This document shows positions 10,029 through 21,106 of a stretch of 64,000 nt of DNA, piece by piece. A program made the translations under genes and the position numbers. Under the pieces are notes generated by a model, which saw only the letters and a list, made by a program, of their open reading frames with translations, was not told the origin of the DNA and did not search any database. Origin of the DNA: Mytilus edulis. Taxonomy: Eukaryota > Mollusca > Bivalvia > Mytilida > Mytilidae. The stretch covers positions 74,987,176-75,051,175 of the forward strand of contig NC_092355.1 in the NCBI RefSeq assembly GCF_963676685.1. Direction: 5' to 3'. Each line of letters starts with the position of its first letter. Within the stretch, counting starts at the first letter, position 1.

Positions 10029-13000
10029 ATGTCAACAATTTCAAGAGATGGATCTTCTGAGGAGCAATCTGGTGCTGTGGACGACGATGCGGCACAGAGA
10101 ATAAGAACTCTGACAATTAGAGGGCAAGCTCTTTATGAAGAATCAAGAGATTGGCATACTCGACAGATAAAGAAATTCTGGAGTACAGTTGACGCAGTTA
10201 TTGATACAGCTAATTCGCTTAAAGATAATAACTTACAAGAACTTCAGGAGGTTCAAAGAGAATTGACACTGCATGTAGACCAATTCTCAGCACTCTGCAC
10301 TCTCTACTTAAAATTTCTAACGAAGTATAACACCAATGAGAGCCTACAGGAAAAGTCATATTTCGAAACAACTTTTCGAGGCTACAAGATACTAATAGAT
10401 GCATCACTAAGAAGTCTTCGTCAGCCAATATCAGATGCACTACGCAAAGATACAGACAGAGGATCAATCAGTTCTTCAAGACGATCTGGAGCTAAAACAA
10501 GTAGCTCACGAAACACGAGTACAAGCTCCGTGTACCTAAAATCCAAAGCTAAAGCAGAAGCAGCAAAGGTACGCCTGCAATATGTTCAGGAAGAAGCAGA
10601 ATTAAAAAAGAAACAAGCTAACTTAGATGAACAATTTGAAATAGAAACGGCTAAGTTCAAAGCAGCAGCACAGAAAGAAAAGGCTGAATTAAATGCAGAA
10701 CTTGAAGTTCTAGCATACAAAAAGGAAGTAGCTGCAGCAGAAGCTGAAGTCGAAGTGTTACAGTCTGAAGGACCAGATGAGCGTACTGAAATAAGCTGTT
10801 CAGGAATTAAATCTATTGCTAGTAAAAGAACACAAGCCTATGTGGCTGAACAATCTTCCCTGAAATTAAACTCTGTTTTACAACCAGGACCAGAATTTGA
10901 GATTCCATATATGGTACCGTCAACAAGAAACGAACCTCAAAAGTTATTTGATATCCCATATGTGGTACCATCAGTGGCAAGTGAACCTCTTTCACAAACA
11001 GATCAAATTCATGCAGAAACACCTATTATGAAACAAGCAGAAATCCAAAACAAAACTATAGAAAAGATAGACAACAGTGTTACAAGTGACCTCACAAGAT
11101 TTCTACTGAAGAAAGAGTTACTTTTATCACGCTTAATTAACTTCAATGATAAGCCAGAATTCTATTGTACTTGGAAGTCAAGTTTCACAAACATCATGAC
11201 AGAATTACAAGTTACACCTATAGAAGAGATTGACATGCTAGTAAAATGGACCGGTCTAGAATCGAGGCAACATGTTTTAAACATTAAATCTTCTAACCCC
11301 AGTAATCCTACTTTGGCCCTATCCAGAATATGGGAACGTTTAGAGGACCGGTATGGCTGTCCTGAGATGGTGGAAGCTGCTATAAGATCAAAACTCAACG
11401 CATTTCCTACTATCAACGTCAAAGAAAATAAACGACTATATGAACTCTCAGACTTAGTTTCCGAAATAGAATCTTTGAAACTAGAACCTAAATTCAAATC
11501 ATCGTTAGCCATGTATGATTCTTCTATAGGAGTAATCCCTATTGTTTCTAAGCTACCTAGAAATATTCAAGAAAAGTGGACGAACACAGCAGGAAAATTT
11601 ATGAAGGATAAAAAAGTAATATATCCTCCCTTTGAGTGCTTCGCTGAGTTTTTGAGAGAGCAAAGTAAGATCAAGAACAACCCTAGCTTCATGTATGAGT
11701 ACGACTCCGTTGCCACCAATCGAAAAGAAAAAGGAAATTCACGAAATGTCAATGTTGCAACTAAGAAAACGGAACTACAAGGCAATAGCAGGTCAACAGA
11801 GAAATCAAGAGATGATAAACAATGTCCAATTCACAATACCAATCATACTCTAAATAAATGTAGAGCATTTAGGAACAAACCAATAGATGAAAGGCGAAAA
11901 TTATTGAAAGATAAAAACATTTGTTTCCGATGCTGTGAATCGAATACTCACATACAAAGAAACTGTCCAAGTAGTGGTACTGTCAAGTGTGACATATGTA
12001 GCAGTAATCATGCAACTGCTCTTCATGTTGACAATTTTCAAAGGAACTTTAACACGCCACCGATAGCTTTATCCTCGAATGGCGGGGAGTCAGCGCAAAA
12101 CTCGGAACCAAATTCTACAACACCAGTTGTAAAAGCAATGTGCTCTCAAGTATGTGGAGACTACTTTTCAGGGAAGTCATGTGCCAAAACGGTACATGTA
12201 ACAATATATCAGAAGAACCAGCGTGCCAATGCTGTTAAGACATATGCATTGATAGATGATCAATCAAACAGATCACTAATGAAGCCGGAACTTTCAGCCT
12301 TACTCAATGCTCAAGGCGAGGAAATAAGCTATACACTTTCATCTTGCTCTGGAAAAGTCAACATTACCGGTAAGAAAATTTCGAATCTAATCGTCGAATC
12401 TTTAGATGCAAATGTTGCTCTAGATCTACCACCGTTAATTGAGTGTGATGGTATACCGAACATTCGATCTGAAATTCCTACTCCGGAAATAGCTGCATAC
12501 TACAATCACCTCTGGGACATTGCTTCAAATATTCATCAGATTGATGAAAATTGTGAAATACTGTTATTATTAGGCCGTGATATCATCGAGGCTCATCACG
12601 TTATGGATCAGAGAATAGGACCTCGAGGTTCGCCTTATGCCCAGAAACTTCCCCTTGGTTGGACTATAATAGGTGAAACATGTCTTGACAAAACTCACGT
12701 GCCTGAGGTCGTAAACGTGAACAAGACATTCTTAGTGAAAGGCGATCGTCCTTCGCTTGTTCAACCGTGTGTAAATGCTTTCGAAGTCTACGAGAAAGAT
12801 TCATTTGGAAAAGATGTGTTCCAAACAACTAATCATGACGACAAAATTGCAATGTCAATCGATGACAAAGAATTTCTCAAGATCATGGATAAAGAGTTTA
12901 AACAAGACGACGATAAGAATTGGATTGCACCGTTACCATTTCGAGAGGACAGACAACGGCTACCGAATAATGAACAACTTGTTATGAAACGAGCTAGATC

Positions 13001-14174
13001 ACTCGACCATAGTCTACGTAGAGATCAGACAAAAATGCAACATTTTCTTACCTTCATGGCTAACATATTTGAGAACGGCCATGCTGAGCTAGCACCCGAA
13101 CTTGACAATAATTCAGAATGTTGGTACTTACCTATTTTGGGGGTCTACCACCCCAAAAAGCCAGATCAGTTACGAGCAGTATTTGATTCATCTGCTAAAT
13201 ATGGCGGCGTTTCATTAAACGACGTTCTTCTCTCCGGACCAGATTTAGCGAACAGTTTGATTGGTGTATTGATGCGCTTTCGTAAGGATCAAGTCGCTGT
13301 CATAGGAGACATTCGTCAAATGTTCCACTGCTTTCGAGTAAGTGAAGATCACAGAGACTACTTGAGGTTTTTGTGGTACAAAGATAACAATCCGTCAAAT
13401 GAGCTAACAAAGTATCGCATGTGCGTCCATGCATTCGTCAACTCGCCCTCTCCTGCAATAGCTACGTATGGTCTGAGGAAAACTGCTGCTCTTGGCGAAA
13501 ATGTGTACGGGTCAGATGTAAAGGATTACATTGAGAACAATTTTTATGTTGACGATGGTCTCATTTCTCTACCGTCCGCATCAGAAGCAATCAGCTTAAT
13601 GAAGAGGTCAAAAGATGCTCTAGAAAAAATTGGGAACATTGAACTACATAAAATCGCATCAAATAATAAAGAGGTTATGAATGCATTTCCACAAGAAGAA
13701 TTAGCAAAAAACTTGAAGGAAATAGATCTAGATTGTGACAGGCTACCATCACAAAGAAGCCTTGGTATTAACTGGGATTTAGATTCCGATTCGTTTACAT
13801 TCCAAGTTGATTCCGGAATTAAACCTTTCACAAGACAAGGTGTATTGTCGACAATTAACTCTATATACGATCCTCTTGGATTTATTTCGCCAGTTGTTAT
13901 AAAAGGCAAATTGTTAATGAGGTCATTAATTCAGGAAAGTCAGGACTGGGACTCGCCACTCTCGCCACAACAGTATTCAGAGTGGAAAGATTGGAAAACT
14001 TCGTTGGTTGATCTTGAACATGTTAAAATTCCACGCACGTACTTTGCCGAACCTTATTCTTCAACATTAGAGAAAACAATTCATATCTTTTCAGATGCTT
14101 CTGAAAACATTGAAAAGGCGATTGGAGCAGTTGCGTATTTGAGTACTCAAAGGTCAGGTCACGATCGACAGTAG
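10029..14174 (+). CDS. BEL/Pao retrotransposon gag-pol polyprotein, truncated
   Basis: One 1381-residue frame from ATG 10029. Order of domains: N-terminal gag region with a coiled coil (about 170-250); DUF1759-type gag segment (about 355-515); cysteine-rich zinc knuckles (CPIH..H..KC near 598, CFRCCESNTHIQRNC near 634, CDIC near 657); a retropepsin-like region with ALIDDQSNRS (about 739) where the usual D-S/T-G active site is replaced, as in DUF1758/A17-type BEL proteases; reverse transcriptase with VIGDIRQMFHCF (about 1090) and YVDD (1173); peptidase A17 linker; start of RNase H (HIFSDASEN, about 1353). A stop at 14174 cuts RNase H, and the integrase lies displaced at 18.6 kb. The copy is therefore defective. 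The upstream LTR is truncated. Confidence 0.95.
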   Translation: MSTISRDGSSEEQSGAVDDDAAQRIRTLTIRGQALYEESRDWHTRQIKKFWSTVDAVIDTANSLKDNNLQELQEVQRELTLHVDQFSALCTLYLKFLTKYNTNESLQEKSYFETTFRGYKILIDASLRSLRQPISDALRKDTDRGSISSSRRSGAKTSSSRNTSTSSVYLKSKAKAEAAKVRLQYVQEEAELKKKQANLDEQFEIETAKFKAAAQKEKAELNAELEVLAYKKEVAAAEAEVEVLQSEGPDERTEISCSGIKSIASKRTQAYVAEQSSLKLNSVLQPGPEFEIPYMVPSTRNEPQKLFDIPYVVPSVASEPLSQTDQIHAETPIMKQAEIQNKTIEKIDNSVTSDLTRFLLKKELLLSRLINFNDKPEFYCTWKSSFTNIMTELQVTPIEEIDMLVKWTGLESRQHVLNIKSSNPSNPTLALSRIWERLEDRYGCPEMVEAAIRSKLNAFPTINVKENKRLYELSDLVSEIESLKLEPKFKSSLAMYDSSIGVIPIVSKLPRNIQEKWTNTAGKFMKDKKVIYPPFECFAEFLREQSKIKNNPSFMYEYDSVATNRKEKGNSRNVNVATKKTELQGNSRSTEKSRDDKQCPIHNTNHTLNKCRAFRNKPIDERRKLLKDKNICFRCCESNTHIQRNCPSSGTVKCDICSSNHATALHVDNFQRNFNTPPIALSSNGGESAQNSEPNSTTPVVKAMCSQVCGDYFSGKSCAKTVHVTIYQKNQRANAVKTYALIDDQSNRSLMKPELSALLNAQGEEISYTLSSCSGKVNITGKKISNLIVESLDANVALDLPPLIECDGIPNIRSEIPTPEIAAYYNHLWDIASNIHQIDENCEILLLLGRDIIEAHHVMDQRIGPRGSPYAQKLPLGWTIIGETCLDKTHVPEVVNVNKTFLVKGDRPSLVQPCVNAFEVYEKDSFGKDVFQTTNHDDKIAMSIDDKEFLKIMDKEFKQDDDKNWIAPLPFREDRQRLPNNEQLVMKRARSLDHSLRRDQTKMQHFLTFMANIFENGHAELAPELDNNSECWYLPILGVYHPKKPDQLRAVFDSSAKYGGVSLNDVLLSGPDLANSLIGVLMRFRKDQVAVIGDIRQMFHCFRVSEDHRDYLRFLWYKDNNPSNELTKYRMCVHAFVNSPSPAIATYGLRKTAALGENVYGSDVKDYIENNFYVDDGLISLPSASEAISLMKRSKDALEKIGNIELHKIASNNKEVMNAFPQEELAKNLKEIDLDCDRLPSQRSLGINWDLDSDSFTFQVDSGIKPFTRQGVLSTINSIYDPLGFISPVVIKGKLLMRSLIQESQDWDSPLSPQQYSEWKDWKTSLVDLEHVKIPRTYFAEPYSSTLEKTIHIFSDASENIEKAIGAVAYLSTQRSGHDRQ

Positions 14175-14306
14175 GGATTTGTCCTTGGAAAAGCTAAGGT
14201 AGCTCCATCACATGGTCATACCATACCTAGACTAGAACTTTATGCAGCTGTTTTGGCAATTGAACTTGCATAATCTGTTACGGAACATTTTGATATACCA
14301 CCGGAA
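14175..14306 (+). pseudogene. BEL/Pao RNase H continuation, broken
   Basis: Directly after the stop the same frame continues as recognisable RNase H sequence (GKAKVAPSHGHTIPRLELYAA, the conserved IPRLEL motif), then meets a second stop near 14272. It ends abruptly at 14306, where the sequence jumps to the integrase C-terminus. Confidence 0.85.
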
Positions 14307-14423
14307 AAGTCAAGACAAAAGAGTCCGCAAAGTAGCGTTGCGAATCATACGTAAAGATGGTGAAAGAGTTTTATACATCCGTCCGATCACCGAACTAGTT
14401 GTGTTAATAGAAACTGATTGATA
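14307..14423 (+). pseudogene. BEL/Pao integrase C-terminal fragment, copy 1
   Basis: Encodes the last about 38 residues of the integrase (ALRIIRKDGERV, ITELVVLIETD, stop). It is fused directly to the RNase H piece by a deletion. The polypurine tract GACGGGGAG follows at 14442, just before the LTR. Confidence 0.85.
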
Positions 14424-14450
14424 GTGATATATTTAATATCAGACGGGGAG

Positions 14451-15019
14451 TGTAATATCACCGGCGCTCCATATGTACTTTTTTGGATTTATCTCCCTTT
14501 GTAATGGAATCCGTTCCATGACGGACATTCACTGACACAATATTCTGAGCCAACCACGGCGTAAGTTGAACTCTTTACATGTATATAAGCATCTATATTA
14601 TTGTTATGAATCGACACAAAGATGTGACTTTGTTTGTTTACCTGTGTTTATGTTTTTCGATGCGTATCTTCAAGAATATGTGCAACACAAAGAACTTTTA
14701 TTAGAACGCTTACAAACTATACAAACAGTTGTGTTTCATTATAATATACACTAAGACATTCAATTCATTCATTATTGAACATTAATTAGTCATTTTAAAG
14801 ATTTATTGTAATTTCTATAAATAACCTCGCTCATGAAAAATTTAAAGTATGGAAAGCCATTTGTGTCATAAAATATTTAGCGTACGTAATTTTCAAAATT
14901 GTAAAAGTGATTATCTTTGTATTTTCAGTTTTTTACCATCATCCTGTAGATGTATTAAAGTTTGAATAATCTACTAAGTTTGGTTATCTGTAATGCAAAT
15001 CTATGCACGAGGCATAACA
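14451..15019 (+). mobile_element. BEL/Pao 3' LTR, copy 1
   Basis: 569 bp, starts TGTAATATCACC right after the polypurine tract and ends GCATAACA (TGT...ACA termini). Its end matches the remnant before gag. The second copy is 19676-20244. Confidence 0.85.
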
Positions 15020-15124
15020 AATGCAGTATTTTTAATGCAGTGTAAGAAAATACCGAAAAAAACGTTTGGCTTTTCCCGTTTCCTCCCCGAGGAGTCTGTG
15101 CATTACAATTAAGAAATAATTCTT

Positions 15125-15288
15125 TCATGCCATGCTCTATGCTCATTTTAACATGGGTAGGCATTATATTTGTTAATATCTTAATACCGAGCGTTAGCGA
15201 GGTATTAAATGTTTACAAATATAATGCCTACCCATGTTAAAATGAGCATAAAGTATGGCATGATAGAATTATTTCGATTCTAATAGGA
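15125..15288. repeat. foldback palindrome, copy 2
   Basis: Arms begin TCATGCCATGCTCTATGCTC and include the same ATGCTCATTTTAACATGGGT core as 9722-9831. Third copy at about 20350-20513. Confidence 0.88.
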
Positions 15289-15882
15289 ATATTTTGAAGT
15301 TTTGTTCTTCGAAGCGGACCTATGGTGACGCTCGAAATGTCACCATTTTGATTTGATGAACAAAAACGTTATAGAAAAATCAAAAGTTTATCAATAAAAA
15401 AAAGAACAGAAACATTTAAACTTACTTTTAGAATGTTTTTATTTAATTTCCTAGCGAGCAACACCAACAAAAATGTCCATTTCGATCTCTGGCGTTGTTC
15501 AAAATTCATCTGACGTTGCAATTTCAATTGTGACGTCAATCACGTGCAGCCCATGTTCTATTCAAATTAGAACATGGCTTTGTACCCAAAGCTAAAGAAG
15601 AACGTCATATTAGAATTCATATTTGATAAGTTTAAAAACCACAAGCCGGGTAAATATATGTTGTTTTATAAAAATATATGATAAAAGTTTATGCTAGCTG
15701 CTTAAATGTATACATTTTAAAGGATAACGATGGAAATAACGTTTATATACACAGTAAGTTCGTGCGCATGTGTCAAACATATTTTTTATGCTCATTCGAA
15801 CACGGCTTTGTTTAAAAAGCGTAATAAGGACGTCATATTAAAAATTTAAGTTTATGCATGTACATATTTTATTTTATTTCAG
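15289..15882. other. no gene; intron or flank with a CRE-like site
   Basis: AT-rich flank before the HARBI1 exon, repeated at about 20514-21106. It contains TGACGTCA (15531-15538) followed by CACGTG, a CRE and an E-box sequence by match only. No HARBI1 middle exon was found here. Confidence 0.4.
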
Positions 15883-16672
15883 ATTTACAAACCTAGTAGC
15901 AAAATTTCCAGGCAGTGTACACGACTCGTACATCTTTTCAAATTCTGAATTGGGATACTTTTTTGAAGAGAACAATGTGGATGGATGGTTACTGGGAGAT
16001 TCTGGATATGGTCTAAAAAAGTATTTGCTTACTCCAAAATTAAATCCTAACACACTGGCTGAGGAGAAATACAACAAGGCTCACTCAAAAACACGCACCA
16101 TAGTGGAACAGGCATTTGGTGTATGCACATCTAGATATAGGTAAAAAAAAAAATATTTTCAAATTAAAAAAAATATCATTTTAAATATGTTAATGAAAAA
16201 CAGCACAGTCATTTTTATGCCCTCTATAACTTGCTGTTCCGTGTGCACCAAGACTCCTTATTGAAGAAATTGTATTGCGACTTATAACTCAGCTTAATTC
16301 TGTCTTGGGTGTAGAGTATGCCTCATTGACACTCATACTACATCTTATTAATAAAATATGAAGAATGATACAATTTTCTTCTTTTAAGATTTTATGTGCA
16401 AATTACAACAATTTCCAATGTAAAAAAAATATTGCTCTTTTTTTCATTACAGGTGTTTGCATAAAACAGGGGGCTGTTTGCCATTTACACCTGACAAATC
16501 TGCAATAGTTGAGACAGCTGTTTTTAAACTCCACAATAAGTGTATAGATGACAAGTTGCCACTTCCAGATTTTACAGATGATTTTATTGACAATGTAGAT
16601 AACCATATTAGAGATATTGCACCTGCTACTGTTCAAACTCTTAGAGAACACATTATTCAGAGATTTGCCTAA
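15883..16672 (+). CDS. HARBI1-like nuclease C-terminal exons, copy 1
   Basis: Two exons: 15883-16140 (acceptor TTTCAG, donor AG|GTAAAA) and 16453-16672 (acceptor TTACAG, stop TAA). The junction is in frame and gives SRYRCLHKTGG. The first exon has AKFPGSVHDSYIF, LLGDSGYGLKKYLLTP and TIVEQAFGV; the second has the CLH...AVFKLHNKC end. These are the second Asp (SVHDS) and the Glu (VEQAFG) of the PIF/Harbinger DDE nuclease. The first Asp (DGTH) exon is missing. The protein is DNA-transposase derived; whether it is expressed is unknown. It reads TSRYR where copy 2 and the family have KSRYR. Confidence 0.85.
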
Positions 16673-16846
16673 AAACTTATTTATATGCCTACATGTATCT
16701 GATTCATGAAAATTAGAAAAACATGTTTCTGTTTTCCACCAAAAATATATATATAACAGAAATCTCAATTTTTACTATTATGTATAATTTACAAATAAGA
16801 ATATATGAATGAGAATATGGTTGTACGGTATTATATAAAATTATCT

Positions 16847-17239
16847 TTAAAGGGGCACTAGCTACGAGATATCTAGTTCTGGTTCAATCATTAATGAAAG
16901 TGAAATAGTGAAATAATAATTTGCTTTTAACAGCTAAAATGGTTCAGTTTTGTCAAATAAAGCTAATAGATATTGATAATGAATTATTCACGTGCAAGTG
17001 AAAAACTCAACCTCATTAAATCCGTATTCATGTGAACTCCAATTTAACCACTTAGAAAGATATAGAATATGCATGCATTGCCCGTGTATGGTTATTTAAA
17101 GGAAAAGCATGTCAACATTGAAAGTGAAACAAAGGTAAATAATTTGATCCACAAGAAATCTTTTGATAACAGTAAAAACCACGATAAACATAAATTTATA
17201 ATTTATAAAACAAAATTTAACAGATCTATAAAGTTCTAA
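16847..17239 (-). mobile_element. TTAA MITE, one end, copy 1
   Basis: TTAA then AGGGGCACTAGCTACGAGAT at 16851. This is the reverse complement of the right end of the intact element at 31650-32331. It is interrupted at 17240 by the nested TIR element; the rest was lost at the duplication junction. Confidence 0.8.
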
Positions 17240-18581
17240 TAGAGGTTTCCAGATTTGCTACGCATCAGGTACGGTTGGTACGTAACACAACCGTTGGTGC
17301 TGTTTGGGAGGTTTCATTTAATGCATGAGATTATTGTATTCATCATGATGAAAATAGAGAAACAAGATTGCATATCAGTGATAAAAACCTTTATCTTTTA
17401 TTTTATTACGATTTGACTGCTTCTAGAAAACTTTGCACGTGATTTTATACGAAAAAATTTACTTTGTGCACAAGAGAATGAATCAAACAGTCCTCACTGG
17501 AACTGAATTGCCTCGACCTTTATATTCTTAATATAGATTTGCGTTTCTGTATGGCTATGTTTTTGTTTTCTGTATATTAACTAAGAAAAGGATTAGAATA
17601 AAGAATGTTTTCTAATACTTAAATATAAATTGGAATAATTAGGAATTACTTATTAATAATATCTTACTTGTACCTTACTGATGTCGTTAATGACTACATA
17701 GACGGATCCAGGGGATGTAGCTCCCCCTTTTATGAAAAGTTATGGATGCGTCACTGAACTAGTACACGTGATAATGGCAAAAATGAGTTCAAAATTGTGT
17801 TGATTTCTCATTAAGATAAATTTGTATTAATTAAGCTATCTTTTCGATAATTGGAGCAACATCTTTTCATAAAAAGCAACACACATTGTAAAACTATCGA
17901 TCTATCTTTTTCCTTATATTTTGTCACTGAGCTTTTTAATAAAATTGTTGATAATATTAATTACTTAAAGAATTAATATAAATTTTATGACACTAACGAA
18001 ACCCATTTTTTGAGTCGAAATATGTAAATTACTTCATCGTGTTCGTTCATTATTATTATGTCACTAGATATATTATTGTTATTACATTAATATTTGTAAC
18101 TATTGTCGCGAGTAAAATTGTGTATTGCACGTGCCTGCGAGTAGTATAACATAATCTACGAGGGGTAATATTAAACCAATATCCATCCATTAATCCTTTT
18201 GTCGTACAAAAAAACTTCATACAACACAGCGTATTTTGTTCACTGATAACGGCAAAAATTTGACGCTATATTTACTCTTAGTCTAATGCAATATGAATAT
18301 GTCTTTCTAACTCTTCTTAATGTTTTACGGAAAATACTATGTTGCTTTATAATGTCTTTTGCACCATTTTACAACTGATTTATGGACTCAACATTAAGGA
18401 TCATTTTCATCGGTTGGTAAATGTTTCTATGTAATTCATCTTCAGGTTTGTATATGTACTAGTATCATGAATACGATATTACTTACAATAGTTTAACTCC
18501 AGCTTTTCTGAGTTTTCTCACTCGGATTACTGCGAAAAAGATATGTGAACAGTTGTGATATAAAAAAGGCATGTTTCTAAA
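17240..18581. mobile_element. nested TIR element, left part, copy 1
   Basis: Begins with the 20-bp terminus TAGAGGTTTCCAGATTTGCT. Only about 1.34 kb is present because the tandem-duplication junction at 18581/18582 cuts it. No coding content was seen. Confidence 0.65.
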
Positions 18582-19646
18582 TAACCGGATAACCGGATCG
18601 AAAAGAATTGTGTCTTCAATGATTCACAAGTGCATAATTTGTAGAAAATTGAGAGGCAAGCTGCAATTTCAGAAAATGGCAGATCTTCCTGTCGACCGCC
18701 TGGAACCTGGACCACCTTTCACTTACGTAGGTGTTGACTGCTTTGGACCATGGGAGATAGTAACTCGGAAGACACGTGGTGGCGCTACCAATTCAAAAAG
18801 GTGGGCCGCTCTCTTTACCTGTCTCACCACCCGGGGTATTCATATTGAAGTCCTTGAAGAGATGAGTAGTTCTTCATTCATTAATGCCTTTAAAGGATTC
18901 ACGTCTATACGCGGACAAGTGAAACAAATTAGATCAGACTGTGGAACAAATTTTGTAGGAGCTACAAATGAACTAAAAATAGATACTATTCGTGTGGACG
19001 ATGATAATATTAAGGACTGTTTGTACAAGTCGGGAGTTACATGGGTTTTCAATGCACCGCATTCTTCTCATATGGGCGGTATATGGGAGAGGATGATTGG
19101 CGTCACAAGACGTGTCCTTGATTCAATTCTTCTAGAGAACGTAAAGGGTGGACTTACACACGAAGTACTAATAACTCTTTTGGCAGAAGTGACGGCCATC
19201 GTTAATTCTAGGCCACTAGTTGAAGTTTCAACAGATCCAGAGGACCCGATTCCTCTAACTCCAGCAATGTTCTGACTCAAAAACCTAATTTGATAACGAT
19301 TGAAAACACCTTTGATATGACCAATATGTATAGAGCTCAGTGGAAAAGAGTCCAGGTACTGACTGATATGTTTTGGAGAAAATGGAGAGTTGAATATCTC
19401 CAGACATTGCAAAAACGTCGCAAATGGCAAACAGAAAAACGAGACATTTCAGTTGGAGTTCTAGTATTATTGAAAGACAATTCTGTTCATAGATGTAGCT
19501 GGCCTGTCGGCATCATAACTGACACCTTTCCAAGTCAAGACAAAAGAGTCCGCAAAGAAGCGTTGCGAATCATACGTAAAGATGGTGAAAGAGTTTCATA
19601 CATCAGTCCGATCACCGAACTAGTTGTGTTAATAGAAACTGATTGA
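18582..19646 (+). pseudogene. BEL/Pao integrase, frameshifted
   Basis: The open frame to 19275 carries CIIC of the zinc-binding region and the DDE core: D in VGVDCFGPW, D in IRSDCGTNFVGA, E in HMGGIWERMIG. A missing base at about 19272 shifts the frame; the C-terminal part continues at about 19274-19646 (LTQKPNLITIE, KRVQVLTDMFWRKW, stop). The N-terminal zinc half is cut at the 18582 junction. This is the displaced 3' end of the element starting at 10029. Confidence 0.9.
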
Positions 19647-19675
19647 TAGTGATATATTTAATATCAGACGGGGAG

Positions 19676-20244
19676 TGTAATATCACCGGCGCTCCATATG
19701 TACTTTTTTGGATTTATCTCCCTTTGTAATGGAATCCGTTCCATGACGGACATTCACTGACACAATATTCTGAGCCAACCACGGCGTAAGTTGAACTCTT
19801 TACATGTATATAAGCATCTATATTATTGTTATGAATCGACACAAAGATGTGACTTTGTTTGTTTACCTGTGTTTATGTTTTTCGATGCGTATCTTCAAGA
19901 ATATGTGCAACACAAAGAACTTTTATTAGAACGCTTACAAACTATACAAACAGTTGTGTTTCATTATAATATACACTAAGACATTCAATTCATTCATTAT
20001 TGAACATTAATTAGTCATTTTAAAGATTTATTGTAATTTCTATAAATAACCTCGCTCATGAAAAATTTAAAGTATGGAAAGCCATTTGTGTCATAAAATA
20101 TTTAGCGTACGTAATTTTCAAAATTGTAAAAGTGATTATCTTTGTATTTTCAGTTTTTTACCATCATCCTGTAGATGTATTAAAGTTTGAATAATCTACT
20201 AAGTTTGGTTATCTGTAATGCAAATCTATGCACGAGGCATAACA
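19676..20244 (+). mobile_element. BEL/Pao 3' LTR, copy 2
   Basis: Same 569-bp LTR after polypurine tract GACGGGGAG. Part of the tandem duplication, not an independent LTR of the same insertion. Confidence 0.85.
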
Positions 20245-20349
20245 AATGCAGTATTTTTAATGCAGTGTAAGAAAATACCGAAAAAAACGTTTGGCTTTTC
20301 CCGTTTCCTCCCCGAGGAGTCTGTGCATTACAATTAAGAAATAATTCTT

Positions 20350-20513
20350 TCATGCCATGCTCTATGCTCATTTTAACATGGGTAGGCATTATATTTGTTA
20401 ATATCTTAATACCGAGCGTTAGCGAGGTATTAAATGTTTACAAATATAATGCCTACCCATGTTAAAATGAGCATAAAGTATGGCATGATAGAATTATTTC
20501 GATTCTAATAGGA
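20350..20513. repeat. foldback palindrome, copy 3
   Basis: Duplicate of the palindrome at 15125-15288. Confidence 0.88.
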
Positions 20514-21106
20514 ATATTTTGAAGTTTTGTTCTTCGAAGCGGACCTATGGTGACGCTCGAAATGTCACCATTTTGATTTGATGAACAAAAACGTTATAGA
20601 AAAATCAAAAGTTTATCAATAAAAAAAAGAACAGAAACATTTAAACTTACTTTTAGAATGTTTTTATTTAATTTCCTAGCGAGCAACACCAACAAAAATG
20701 TCCATTTCGATCTCTGGCGTTGTTCAAAATTCATCTGACGTTGCAATTTCAATTGTGACGTCAATCACGTGCAGCCCATGTTCTATTCAAATTAGAACAT
20801 GGCTTTGTACCCAAAGCTAAAGAAGAACGTCATATTAGAATTCATATTTGATAAGTTTAAAAACCACCAGCCGGGTAAATATATGTTGTTTTATAAAAAT
20901 ATATGATAAAAGTTTATGCTAGCTGCTTAAATGTATACATTTTAAAGGATAACGATGGAAATAACGTTTATATACACAGTAAGTTCGTGCGCATGTGTCA
21001 AACATATTTTTTATGCTCATTCGAACACGGCTTTGTTTAAAAAGCGTAATAAGGACGTCATATTAGAATTTAAGTTTATGCATGTACATATTTTATTTTA
21101 TTTCAG

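Larger units (their letters stand above)
14307..18581 (+). repeat. 4.3-kb duplicated segment, copy 1
   Basis: Nearly identical to 19532-23822 (offset about 5225). It spans the integrase C-terminus, LTR, foldback, HARBI1 exons and part of a nested TIR element. Differences are scattered substitutions plus small indels: 15 bp at about 16790/22011 and 11 bp at about 18210/23448. Confidence 0.97.

Noticed and set aside
14566-14754. 62-residue ORF seen twice (also 19791-19979)
   Set aside because: Lies inside the BEL/Pao LTR and is duplicated with it; no coding character.
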